A DNA stretch of 64,000 bases from Streptomyces sp. NBC_01237. GTDB taxonomy: Bacteria > Actinomycetota > Actinomycetes > Streptomycetales > Streptomycetaceae. Below are positions 9,651 through 18,019 of this stretch, one piece after another. The notes under the pieces are model-generated. The model was not told the origin of the DNA. It did not search any database and saw only the letters and a list, made by a program, of their open reading frames with translations. Position numbers and translations under genes: made by a program. The number at the start of each line of letters is the position of its first letter. Within the stretch, counting starts at the first letter, position 1. The stretch spans positions 2,232,001-2,296,000 of the forward strand of contig NZ_CP108508.1 of the NCBI RefSeq assembly GCF_035917275.1, read 5' to 3'.

Positions 9651-10745
9651 TCACGCCTGGCGGCGTGCGGCAATCGCTTCGTACACCATGCCGACGAGCA
9701 GGTCGTCGGCATCGCGCCGGCCGAACTCGGCGGCGGCGCGCGACATCTCGTACAGCCGGTGCGGATCGGACAGCACCGGAAGGACGTTGCCCTGCACCCA
9801 CTCGGGGGTGAGCGCCGCGTCGTCCACCAGCAGGCCGCCGCCCGCGTTGACCACCGGCTGGGCGTTGAGCCGCTGTTCGCCGTTGCCGATGGGCAGCGGG
9901 ACGTAGGCGGCGGGAAGCCCGACGGCGGAGAGTTCGGCGACGGTCATCGCGCCCGCGCGGCAGAGCATCATGTCGGCCGCCGCGTACGCGAGGTCCATCC
10001 GGCTCACATACGGTACCGGGATATAGGGCGGCATTCCGGGCATGTTGTCGATACGCGGCAATTCATTCTTCGGGCCGACCACATGAAGGATCTGGATTCC
10101 GGAGCGCTGGAGCAGCGGCGCGACGCGCTGGACCACCTCGTTGAGGTGCCGGGCGCCCTGCGAGCCGCCGGAGACCAGCAGCGTCGGCAGGTTGGGGTCC
10201 AGGCCGAAGGCGGCACGCGCCTCGGGGCGGACCCGGGCACGGTCCAGGGTGGCGATGGTGCGGCGCAGCGGGATGCCGATGTAGCGGGCGCCCCGCAGCT
10301 TGCTGTCCGGGGTGGAGACGGCGACGCCGTGCGCGTACCGCGAACCGATCTTGTTGGCCAGGCCAGGACGGGCGTTGGCCTCGTGGACGACGATCGGCAC
10401 TCCGGCGCGTTTGGCCGCGAGGTAGCCGGGCAGGGCGACGTAGCCGCCGAAGCCGACCACGCAGTCCGCCTTGGTGCGCTCCAGGATCTGCTCGGCGGCC
10501 TTGATCGTGCCGCGCAGCCGTCCCGGGACGGTGATCAGTTCGGGGGTGGGTTTGCGCGGCAGCGGTACGGCCGGGATGAGCGCCAGTTCGTACCCCCGCT
10601 CGGGTACGAGCCTGGTCTCAAGTCCGCGTTCCGTGCCGAGGGCAGTGATTCCCACGGTCGGGTCCTGCCTGCGCAGGGCGTCTGCGAGGGCAAGCGCGGG
10701 CTCGATGTGGCCAGCGGTCCCCCCGCCGGCGAGTACGACATGCAC
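9651..10745 (-). CDS. murG: UDP-GlcNAc:undecaprenyl-PP-MurNAc-pentapeptide GlcNAc transferase MurG
   Basis: Peripheral inner-membrane glycosyltransferase (364 aa) that converts lipid I to lipid II. GT-B fold motifs are clear: [20 protein letters not shown] at the N-terminus, [46 protein letters not shown], and the UDP-GlcNAc site [24 protein letters not shown] with [11 protein letters not shown]. The start is a GTG 6 bases after the ftsW stop, with GGAG inside the end of ftsW. Length and motifs are normal for the family. Confidence 0.97.
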   Translation of the reverse strand: MHVVLAGGGTAGHIEPALALADALRRQDPTVGITALGTERGLETRLVPERGYELALIPAVPLPRKPTPELITVPGRLRGTIKAAEQILERTKADCVVGFGGYVALPGYLAAKRAGVPIVVHEANARPGLANKIGSRYAHGVAVSTPDSKLRGARYIGIPLRRTIATLDRARVRPEARAAFGLDPNLPTLLVSGGSQGARHLNEVVQRVAPLLQRSGIQILHVVGPKNELPRIDNMPGMPPYIPVPYVSRMDLAYAAADMMLCRAGAMTVAELSAVGLPAAYVPLPIGNGEQRLNAQPVVNAGGGLLVDDAALTPEWVQGNVLPVLSDPHRLYEMSRAAAEFGRRDADDLLVGMVYEAIAARRQA

Positions 10746-10751
10746 CGAAAT

Positions 10752-12209
10752 TCACCGCTCTCCGGACGGACGCTTCTTGACGCGCCGTCTCATCGTCTTC
10801 CATCTCACCCCGGGCCTCCGCATGGCCAGGGCCGCCTTCGTGGCGGGATCATCTCGCGCGAAGGCGATCATCAGCCCGACAGCGAACATGGTCGGCAGCA
10901 GAGCCGACCCTCCGTAGGAGAACAGCGGGAGCGGGACCCCGGCGATCGGCAGCAGACCGAGCACCGCACCGATGTTGATCACAGCCTGCGCCGTGATCCA
11001 GGTGGTCACACCTCCCGCGGCGTACCTCACGAAGGGGTCCTCCGTGCGTCCGGCCACGCGGATACCCGCATAGCCTAGAGCCGCGAACAGGGCGAGCACC
11101 GACAGCGTCCCCGCCAACCCCAGTTCCTCACCGGTGATCGCGAAGATGAAGTCGGTGTGTGGTTCGGGCAGTTGACCCCATTTTTCCACACTCGCCCCCA
11201 GCCCGGAACCGAACCATCCGCCGGATGCCAGCGCGTAGATTCCGTGGACGGCCTGCCAGCAGGAGGCGTCCGGGCCGGGATCGCTGAACGCCGTGCATTC
11301 GAGCCGGGCCATCCGGTTCGGGCTGGTCTTGATCAGCAGGAATCCGATGACCCCGGCGAAGGCGAGTACCCCCGCGAACAGCCGGGTCGGCGCACCGGCC
11401 AGCCAGAGCAGGCCGAACAGGATCGCGGTGAGAATGATCGCAGTTCCCATGTCGCCGCCGAGCATGATCAGCCCGAGCAGCATGAAGGCGACCGGGACGA
11501 CCGGGACGAGCATGTGCTTCCACTGCGTCAGCAGCCGCTTGTCCTGTTTGCGGGCCAGCAGATCGGCGCCCCACAGGATGAGTGCGAGCTTGCCGAACTC
11601 GCTGGGCTGGAGCTGGAAGGGGCCGCCCAGATAGATCCAGTTCTGGTTGCCGTTGACCGACATCCCTATCCCCGGCACCTGGACCAGCACCATGAGGAAG
11701 ACCGTGCCCATGAGCAGGGGGTAGGCGAGCGCCCGGTGGAGCTTCACCGGCATCTTCGCGGCGATCAGCATCAGTCCGGCACCGATGACCGCGGCGAGGA
11801 ACTGCTTGCGGAAGAAGTAGGTGGCGGGCCGGTCGATGTCCAGCGCCTTGATCATCGAGGCGGAGTAGACCATCACGAGCCCGAGCACGGTGATCAGGAG
11901 GCTGGAGCCCAGGATCAGGTAGTACGCCGTCAGGGGCCGGTCCCAGGCCCGGCGTGCCTGCTCGTACAGCCGGCGCGGACCGCCGCCGCGCGGTGTCCGG
12001 GTGCCGCCGGGGCCACGGCCGCCGCCACGGGGCGCCGGGGGCCGCCGGGAGCCGGTGGCCAGCCGCCCGCGCAGGGCGAGGCCCCCGGGCAGCGGGGCGC
12101 CCGCGGGGGCGGGCGGGGCAAGGAGGCGCGGGGTGAGCGCCCGGCTGAGCGCCCCGCCCGCACGGGAGCGGTCCGGTCCGCGCACGGCGGAACTCTCGTC
12201 GGCCGGCAT
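10752..12209 (-). CDS. ftsW: SEDS peptidoglycan polymerase FtsW
   Basis: Polytopic SEDS protein (485 aa) that polymerises lipid II at the septum with its partner FtsI. After a basic, Gly/Pro/Arg-rich cytoplasmic N-terminus of roughly 110 residues there are about ten membrane segments starting LTAYYLILGSSLLITVLGLVMVYSAS. SEDS landmarks are NGNQNWIYLGGPFQLQPSEFGKLAL, a GGDMGTA loop, SGGWFGSGLGAS, TDFIFAITGEELGL and GIPLP-type VPLPLFSYGGSALLPTMFAVGL. The ATG at 12209 is preceded by GGAGGGG. The long N-terminal tail is common in actinobacterial FtsW, where it can interact with other division proteins. Confidence 0.95.
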   Translation of the reverse strand: MPADESSAVRGPDRSRAGGALSRALTPRLLAPPAPAGAPLPGGLALRGRLATGSRRPPAPRGGGRGPGGTRTPRGGGPRRLYEQARRAWDRPLTAYYLILGSSLLITVLGLVMVYSASMIKALDIDRPATYFFRKQFLAAVIGAGLMLIAAKMPVKLHRALAYPLLMGTVFLMVLVQVPGIGMSVNGNQNWIYLGGPFQLQPSEFGKLALILWGADLLARKQDKRLLTQWKHMLVPVVPVAFMLLGLIMLGGDMGTAIILTAILFGLLWLAGAPTRLFAGVLAFAGVIGFLLIKTSPNRMARLECTAFSDPGPDASCWQAVHGIYALASGGWFGSGLGASVEKWGQLPEPHTDFIFAITGEELGLAGTLSVLALFAALGYAGIRVAGRTEDPFVRYAAGGVTTWITAQAVINIGAVLGLLPIAGVPLPLFSYGGSALLPTMFAVGLMIAFARDDPATKAALAMRRPGVRWKTMRRRVKKRPSGER

Positions 12210-12325
12210 TGTCGCTGTCCCCTCCACTGCTCGTGCCCGGGGCTGGTGCCGGGCCCGGGAGCCTGCGGCGGTGCCGCGGGCGGCCCGGTGGCACCGGGAC
12301 ACCCGTGGCGCGGCGGCCGGGCCCG

Positions 12326-13768
12326 TCAGTCGCGCTCGTCCGCGAGTGCGCGGACCGCGTCCGCGAACGCCTCGCCCCGCTTGTTGTAGTTGGCGAACAT
12401 GTCCATCGAGGCGCAGGCCGGTGCCAGCAGTACGGTGTCGCCCGGCCGGGCGAGCCGTGCCGCTTCCCGGACCGCCTCGGACATCGCCCCAGTGTCGGTC
12501 CGGTCGAGGTCGACCACCGGTACCTCGGGGGCGTGTCGCGTCAGGGCTTCGCGGATCAGCGCCCGGTCGGCGCCCATCAGCACGACCCCGCGCAGGTGCT
12601 TGGCGGCACCGGTCACCAGCTCGTCGAACGTGGCGCCCTTGGCGAGGCCCCCGGCGATCCAGACGACCGGGTCGTAGGCCGCCAGGGAGGCTTCGGCGGC
12701 GTGGGTGTTGGTGGCCTTGGAATCGTCGACGTACACGACGTCCCCGACGTCCGCCACGTGCTCGATGCGGTGGGCGTCCGGGCGGAAGGCCCGCAGCCCG
12801 TCGCGGACCGCCGCGGGCTCCACACCGAAGGCGCGGGCCAGCGCGGCGGCCGCGAGGGCGTTGGCGATGTTGTGCGGGGCGGGCGGGTTGACGTCGCCGG
12901 TCTCCGCGAGTTCCTGGGCCTGCTTCTGCCGGTTCGCCACGAAGGCCCGGTCGACGAGGATGCCGTCGACCACGCCGAGCTGCGAGGGGCCGGGGGCGCC
13001 GAGGGTGAAGCCGATGGCACGGCAGCCCTCCTCGACATCGGCCTCGCGCACCAGGTGCTCGGTGGCCGGGTCGGCGACGTTGTAGACGCAGGCCACGGTG
13101 TTGCCCTCGTAGATCCGGCCCTTGTCGGCGGTGTACGCCTCCATCGAGCCGTGCCAGTCGAGGTGGTCCGGGGCCAGGTTGAGCACGGCCGCGGAGTGGG
13201 CGCGTACCGAGGGCGCCCAGTGCAGCTGGTAGCTGGAGAGCTCGACGGCGAGTACGTCGTACGTCTCCTCGCCGAGCACCGCGTCCAGCAGCGAGACGCC
13301 GATGTTGCCGACGGCCGCGGTGCGCAGCCCGGCCGCTTCGAGGATCGAGGCGAGCATCCGTACGGTGGTGGTCTTGCCGTTGGTCCCGGTGACCGCGAGC
13401 CAGGGAGCCGGCTCCCCGCCGTTCAGCCCGCGCAGCCGCCAGGCGAGTTCGACGTCGCCCCAGATGGGGACGCCCGCCTCGGCGGCTGCCAGGAAGAGCG
13501 GCTTGTCCGGCTTCCAGCCGGGGGCGGTCACGATGAGCTCGGTGGACTCGGGCAGGGTCGCGCCGTCGCCGAGGCGCACGGTGATGCCGTGCGCCTCCAG
13601 TTCGGCCGCCTGGGTACGGCTGCGCTCGTCGTCGCCGTCGTTGACGACGGTGACGAGCGCCCCGAGGCGGTGCAGGGCACGGGCCGCGGGGATACCGCTG
13701 ACGCCGAGTCCGGCGACCGTGACGCGCTTGCCCCGCCAGTCCACGTTGCTCACTTCTTGGCTGCCCAT
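12326..13768 (-). CDS. murD: UDP-MurNAc-L-alanine:D-glutamate ligase MurD
   Basis: Cytoplasmic Mur ligase (480 aa) adding D-Glu to UDP-MurNAc-L-Ala. Motifs: N-terminal Rossmann-like VTVAGLGVSGIPAARAL, ATP loop AVTGTNGKTTTVRML, the NIGVSLLDAV and ELSSYQLHW segments, NLAPDHLDWHGSMEAYTADKGRIY, and YVDDSKATNTHAAEASL. The start is uncertain: ATG 13768 overlaps the end of mraY by 19 bases, while GTG 13753 would overlap its stop as GTGA; neither has a strong Shine-Dalgarno. The protein core is unaffected. It is translated after mraY in the same operon. Confidence 0.95.
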   Translation of the reverse strand: MGSQEVSNVDWRGKRVTVAGLGVSGIPAARALHRLGALVTVVNDGDDERSRTQAAELEAHGITVRLGDGATLPESTELIVTAPGWKPDKPLFLAAAEAGVPIWGDVELAWRLRGLNGGEPAPWLAVTGTNGKTTTVRMLASILEAAGLRTAAVGNIGVSLLDAVLGEETYDVLAVELSSYQLHWAPSVRAHSAAVLNLAPDHLDWHGSMEAYTADKGRIYEGNTVACVYNVADPATEHLVREADVEEGCRAIGFTLGAPGPSQLGVVDGILVDRAFVANRQKQAQELAETGDVNPPAPHNIANALAAAALARAFGVEPAAVRDGLRAFRPDAHRIEHVADVGDVVYVDDSKATNTHAAEASLAAYDPVVWIAGGLAKGATFDELVTGAAKHLRGVVLMGADRALIREALTRHAPEVPVVDLDRTDTGAMSEAVREAARLARPGDTVLLAPACASMDMFANYNKRGEAFADAVRALADERD

Positions 13769-14820
13769 CCCGCGTAGAAGAGGCCGAGGCCGACGATCAC
13801 GCACATGCCCTGGATGATCCAGAAGCGGACCACGACAAGGACTTCGGACCACCCCTTGAGTTCGAAGTGATGTTGGAGCGGTGCCATCCGGAAGACCCGC
13901 TTGCCGGTCATCTTGAACGAACCGACCTGGATGACCACGGACATGGTGATCATCACGAAGAGGCCACCGAGGATGGCCATCAGGAACTCCGTACGGGAGC
14001 AGATCGCGAGCCCGGCCAGCGCGCCGCCGAGGGCGAGCGAACCGGTGTCACCCATGAAGATCTTGGCGGGCGAGGTGTTCCACCACAGGAAGCCGAAACA
14101 GGAGCCCATGAGGGCGGAGGCCACCACGGCGAGGTCGAGCGGATCTCGTACCTGGAAGCAGGCGCTGGGGTTGGTCAGGGTGTCCGCGTTGGCGCAGGAC
14201 TCCTGGAACTGCCAGAGGCCGATGAAGGTGTAGGCACCGAAGACCATCACCGAGGCACCGGTGGCCAGGCCGTCCAGACCGTCCGTCAGGTTCACGCCGT
14301 TGGACATCGCGAGGATCATGAACAGCGCCCAGACGCAGAACATCACCGGGCCGATCGACCAGCCGAAGTCCTCGACGAACGAGAGCCGGGTGGAGGCGGG
14401 GGTGTTGCCGCTGGAGTCGGCGAACTGGAGCGAGAGCACCGCGAAGGCGACACCGACGATCAGCTGGCCCGCCAGCTTCGCCTTGGCCCGCAGGCCCAGC
14501 GAACGCTGCTTGACGATCTTGATGTAGTCGTCGAGGAAGCCGACGAGCCCCATCCCGGCCATCAGGAACAGCACGAGGACGCCGGAGAAGCGCATGTCCT
14601 CGCCCGTGATCACCTTCGCCAGGACGTACGCGATGATCGTCGCCAGGATGAAGGCGATGCCGCCCATGGTGGGCGTGCCCTTCTTGCTGCCATGCGTGCG
14701 CGGGCCGTCGTCCCGGATGAACTGCCCGTATCCCTTGCGGGCCAGGAGCTTGATCAGCAGCGGGGTACCGACCAGGGTCAGAAAGAGCCCTATGGCCCCC
14801 GCGAAGAGGATCTGCCTCAT
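13750..14820 (-). CDS. mraY: Phospho-MurNAc-pentapeptide transferase MraY
   Basis: Polytopic membrane enzyme (356 aa, about ten helices) that links UDP-MurNAc-pentapeptide to undecaprenyl phosphate to make lipid I. Signature segments are RDDGPRTHGSKKGTPTMGG at the first loop, GLVGFLDDYIKIVKQRSLGL (the DDxxK catalytic aspartates), NGVNLTDGLDGLATG, FMGDTGSLALGGALAG and the HHFELKGWSE loop. The ATG overlaps the murF stop as ATGA. The gene was called murX in older Streptomyces annotation. Confidence 0.97.
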   Translation of the reverse strand: MRQILFAGAIGLFLTLVGTPLLIKLLARKGYGQFIRDDGPRTHGSKKGTPTMGGIAFILATIIAYVLAKVITGEDMRFSGVLVLFLMAGMGLVGFLDDYIKIVKQRSLGLRAKAKLAGQLIVGVAFAVLSLQFADSSGNTPASTRLSFVEDFGWSIGPVMFCVWALFMILAMSNGVNLTDGLDGLATGASVMVFGAYTFIGLWQFQESCANADTLTNPSACFQVRDPLDLAVVASALMGSCFGFLWWNTSPAKIFMGDTGSLALGGALAGLAICSRTEFLMAILGGLFVMITMSVVIQVGSFKMTGKRVFRMAPLQHHFELKGWSEVLVVVRFWIIQGMCVIVGLGLFYAGWAAKK

Positions 14821-16238
14821 CGGCCGGCGACCTCGCCCTCGGTCGAGTTCTCCAGCAGTGCCAGGGCGACCTTCTCCAGGCCGACCGACCGGGACGCCTT
14901 CACCAGCACGACGTCTCCCGGGCGCAGTTCACTGCGCAACAGGTCGACGGCCGCCTGTGCGTCGGACACGTGCACCGACTCCTCACCCCACGAACCCTCG
15001 TTATATGCGCCCAGTTGCAGCCAGGAGGCTTCTCTTCCTCCGACAGCGACGAGCTTGCTGACGTTGAGCCGAACGGCGAGCCGTCCGACCGCGTCGTGCT
15101 CGGCGAGTGACGCCTCGCCGAGCTCGGCCATCGGACCGAGCACCGCCCAGGTGCGCCCCCCTCCGGCCTGTCGGGCCTTGCCCATGGCAGCCAGCGCACG
15201 CAGTGCGGCTCTCATGGATTCGGGGTTCGCGTTGTAGGCGTCATTGACGATCGTCACACCGTCCGGACGCTCGGTGACCTCCATGCGCCAGCGGGAGAGG
15301 GTGCCCGCTCCGGAGAGCGCCTCGGCGATCTCAGTCACGGACATGCCCAACTCATGGGCGACGGCGGCCGCGGCGAGCGCGTTCGACACGTGGTGCTCAC
15401 CGTACAGGCGCAAGGTCACGTCGCTGCACCCGGAGGGTGTGTGGAGCTCGAAAGCGGGGCGGCCGTCCTCGGTCAGCCTGACCTTCTCGCCCCGTACGTC
15501 CGCATCCGGGGCTTCTCCGAAGAGAAGGACCCGGGCTTTTGTACGGGAGGCCATGGCGCGCACGAGGGGGTCGTCCGCGTTGAGCACGGCGACGCCCTCC
15601 TCGGGGAGAACCTCGACCAGTTCGCCCTTGGCCTGCGCGATGGCCTCCCGGCTGCCGAACTCGCCGATGTGGGCGGTGCCGACGTTGAGGACCAGACCGA
15701 TCCTCGGCGGGGTCAGGCCAGTGAGGTAGCGGATGTGGCCGACGCCGCGGGCACCCATTTCGAGGACCAGGTGCCGGGTCTCCGCGGTGGCGCGCAGCGC
15801 GGTGAGCGGCAGGCCGATCTCGTTGTTGAAGGAGCCCGGCGTCCAGACGGTGGGGGCCTTGCTCGCCAGGATCTGGGCGATCAGGTCCTTGGTGGAGGTC
15901 TTGCCCGCGGAGCCGGTGAGGGCGACGACGGCGGTGCCGAGGCGTTCCACGACGGCACGTGCGAGGGTGCCGAGCGCGGCTTCGACATCGTCCACGACGA
16001 TCGCCGGAACACCGACGGGGCGGGCGGCGAGCACCGCTGCCGCGCCCGCCTCGACGGCGCGCTGCGCGTAGTCGTGGCCGTCGACCTGCTCCCCGGCGAA
16101 CGCGGCGAACAGGCTGCCTTGCTCCACCTCTCGGGAGTCGATGACGACGGGGCCGCTGACGACTACTGCCTGATCCGGTATGTCGTGCGGCTGCCCGCCG
16201 ACGATTTCGGCGATCTCGGCGAGGGAAAGGGTGATCAC
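14817..16238 (-). CDS. murF: UDP-MurNAc-tripeptide:D-Ala-D-Ala ligase MurF
   Basis: Mur ligase (473 aa) that adds D-Ala-D-Ala to complete the stem pentapeptide. It begins VITLSLAEIAEIVGG and has VVIDSREVEQGSLFAAFAGE, ATP loop ALTGSAGKTSTKDLIAQIL, TPGSFNNEIGLPLTAL, LEMGARGVGHIRYL, NVGTAHIGEFGS and VNDAYNANPESMRAAL. The GTG at 16238, 4 bases after the murE stop, has AGGGA upstream; the frame is open for 87 codons further but that sequence is antisense-like shadow within murE. Cytoplasmic. It is coupled to mraY downstream. Confidence 0.95.
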   Translation of the reverse strand: MITLSLAEIAEIVGGQPHDIPDQAVVVSGPVVIDSREVEQGSLFAAFAGEQVDGHDYAQRAVEAGAAAVLAARPVGVPAIVVDDVEAALGTLARAVVERLGTAVVALTGSAGKTSTKDLIAQILASKAPTVWTPGSFNNEIGLPLTALRATAETRHLVLEMGARGVGHIRYLTGLTPPRIGLVLNVGTAHIGEFGSREAIAQAKGELVEVLPEEGVAVLNADDPLVRAMASRTKARVLLFGEAPDADVRGEKVRLTEDGRPAFELHTPSGCSDVTLRLYGEHHVSNALAAAAVAHELGMSVTEIAEALSGAGTLSRWRMEVTERPDGVTIVNDAYNANPESMRAALRALAAMGKARQAGGGRTWAVLGPMAELGEASLAEHDAVGRLAVRLNVSKLVAVGGREASWLQLGAYNEGSWGEESVHVSDAQAAVDLLRSELRPGDVVLVKASRSVGLEKVALALLENSTEGEVAGR

Positions 16239-16242
16239 TGGG

Positions 16243-17982
16243 TCATCCCTGACTGTTGTTCTCGTGGTGAGGGGCGCGGTCCGTGACGCTCGGGGGTGCG
16301 TCGTCGGCGCGTGCACGCCCCAGGGACCGTTCGATGGCTGCGTGCAGGACGAGGCGGTCGTCGAAGGGGCGTACCACCCCGTGGATGTCCTGGCCCTGTT
16401 CGTGTCCCTTGCCCGCGACGAGGACGGTGTCGCCGGGCTCGGCGCGGGCGACCGCGGCGGCGATGGCCGCGGCGCGGTCGGCGTCGACCAGGACGTCACC
16501 GCGTTCGTGGACGGGCACCTCGGCGGCGCCCGAGAGCATCGCGGCGAGGATCGCGAGGGGGTCCTCGGAACGGGGGTTGTCCGAGGTCAGTACGGCCGTG
16601 TCGGCGAGACGGGCCGCCGCGGCGCCCATCGGGCCGCGCTTGGTCGTGTCGCGGTCGCCGCCGCAGCCGAGCACGATGTGCACCCGGCCCTCGGTGACCT
16701 TCTGCAGCGAGCGCAGGACCGATTCGACGGCGTCGGTCTTGTGCGCGTAGTCGACGACCGCGAGGTAGGGCTGTCCCGCGTCCACCCGCTCCAGCCGGCC
16801 CGGGACACCGGGGACGGCCGCGATGCCGTCGGCGGCGGTCTGCGGGTCGACCCCCGCGACGGCCAGGGTGACGATGGCGGCGAGGGTGTTGGCGACGTTG
16901 AACGGGCCGGGCAGCGGGGCCTGGGCGGCGATCCGCTCACCCTGCGGGCCCACGGCCGTGAAGGTGCTGTCCTGCGGGCCGACTTCGACGTCCTCGGCGT
17001 GCCAGTCGGCGTCCGGGTGGCCCTCGGCGGAGAAGGTGACGACGGGTACGGTCGCCTCCTCGATCAGCCTGCGGCCGTACTCGTCGTCGAAGTTCACGAC
17101 TCCCCGCCGGCTGCGCTGCGGAGTGAACAGCTGCGCCTTGGCCTGGAAGTAGTCCTCCATGCCGGTGTGGAACTCCATGTGTTCCGGGCTGAGGTTGTTG
17201 AAGACGGCGACGTCGAAGACGCAGCCGTCGACCCGCCCGAGCACCAGGGCGTGGCTGGAGACCTCCATGGCGACCGCCTCGACGCCGCGTTCGCGCATGA
17301 CGGCGAACAGGGCCTGGAGGTCGGTGGCTTCGGGCGTGGTGCGCTCGGACTTGATGCGCTCGTCGCCGATCCGCATCTCGACGGTGCCGATCAGCCCGGT
17401 GCTGCGTCCGGCGCCGCGCAGTCCGCCTTCGACCAGATACGCGGTGGTGGTCTTGCCGGACGTACCGGTGATGCCGATCTGGAGCAGGCCGACGCCCGGC
17501 CGCCCGTAGATCTCGGCGGCTAGCTCGCCCATCCGGCCGCGCGGGTCCTCGGTGACCAGCACCGGAAGTCCGGTGGCGGCGGCGCGCTCGGCGCCCGCCG
17601 GGTCGGTGAGGACCGCGGTGGCACCGAGCCCGGCGGCCTGGGCGGCGAAGTCGGCGCCGTGGAAGCGGGCGCCGGGCAGGGCCGCGTACACATCGCCCGG
17701 CCGTACCGCGCGCGAGTCGTGGGTGATGCCCGTGACCTCGCCGGTTCGCGGTGCTTCGACCTGGAGCCGGGCTGCCAGCTCGCCGAGGGAAGTGGGCCGG
17801 AGCCGGTCCGGTCGGGGCGCTCCCGGATAGGTCACAGGCGCGTCCTTCTGGGTGGTTTGGGACTGATCAGCGTGGGGCACGGCGGTGAGCGTACCGGGCT
17901 GACCCGGCCTCTCGCGAAGCGAGGGACCCGGGTTGCGGTAGTTCTCGTTCCGGTTCCCGGGATCGGGGGTGATGGTTGTCAC
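16243..17982 (-). CDS. murE: UDP-MurNAc-dipeptide:diaminopimelate ligase MurE
   Basis: Mur ligase (579 aa) that adds diaminopimelate, LL-type in Streptomyces, to UDP-MurNAc-Ala-Glu. Motifs: THDSRAVRPGDVYAALPG, GITGTSGKTTTAYLV, TTPEATDLQALFAVM, EVSSHALVLGRVDG, FNNLSPEHMEFHTGMEDY, and DNPRSEDP, the diaminopimelate-recognition DNPR signature. About 75 extra N-terminal residues are low-complexity (PDPGNRNENYRNPGPSLRE) and probably disordered. The GTG at 17982 has GAGGGA at 8 nt spacing; a GTG further in (VPHADQSQTT) is a possible alternative. It lies 37 bases after ftsI. Confidence 0.94.
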   Translation of the reverse strand: MTTITPDPGNRNENYRNPGPSLRERPGQPGTLTAVPHADQSQTTQKDAPVTYPGAPRPDRLRPTSLGELAARLQVEAPRTGEVTGITHDSRAVRPGDVYAALPGARFHGADFAAQAAGLGATAVLTDPAGAERAAATGLPVLVTEDPRGRMGELAAEIYGRPGVGLLQIGITGTSGKTTTAYLVEGGLRGAGRSTGLIGTVEMRIGDERIKSERTTPEATDLQALFAVMRERGVEAVAMEVSSHALVLGRVDGCVFDVAVFNNLSPEHMEFHTGMEDYFQAKAQLFTPQRSRRGVVNFDDEYGRRLIEEATVPVVTFSAEGHPDADWHAEDVEVGPQDSTFTAVGPQGERIAAQAPLPGPFNVANTLAAIVTLAVAGVDPQTAADGIAAVPGVPGRLERVDAGQPYLAVVDYAHKTDAVESVLRSLQKVTEGRVHIVLGCGGDRDTTKRGPMGAAAARLADTAVLTSDNPRSEDPLAILAAMLSGAAEVPVHERGDVLVDADRAAAIAAAVARAEPGDTVLVAGKGHEQGQDIHGVVRPFDDRLVLHAAIERSLGRARADDAPPSVTDRAPHHENNSQG

Positions 17983-18019
17983 TGGGGCTTCCCTCGGGGC
18001 GTGCTCGCGCACCCCCTTG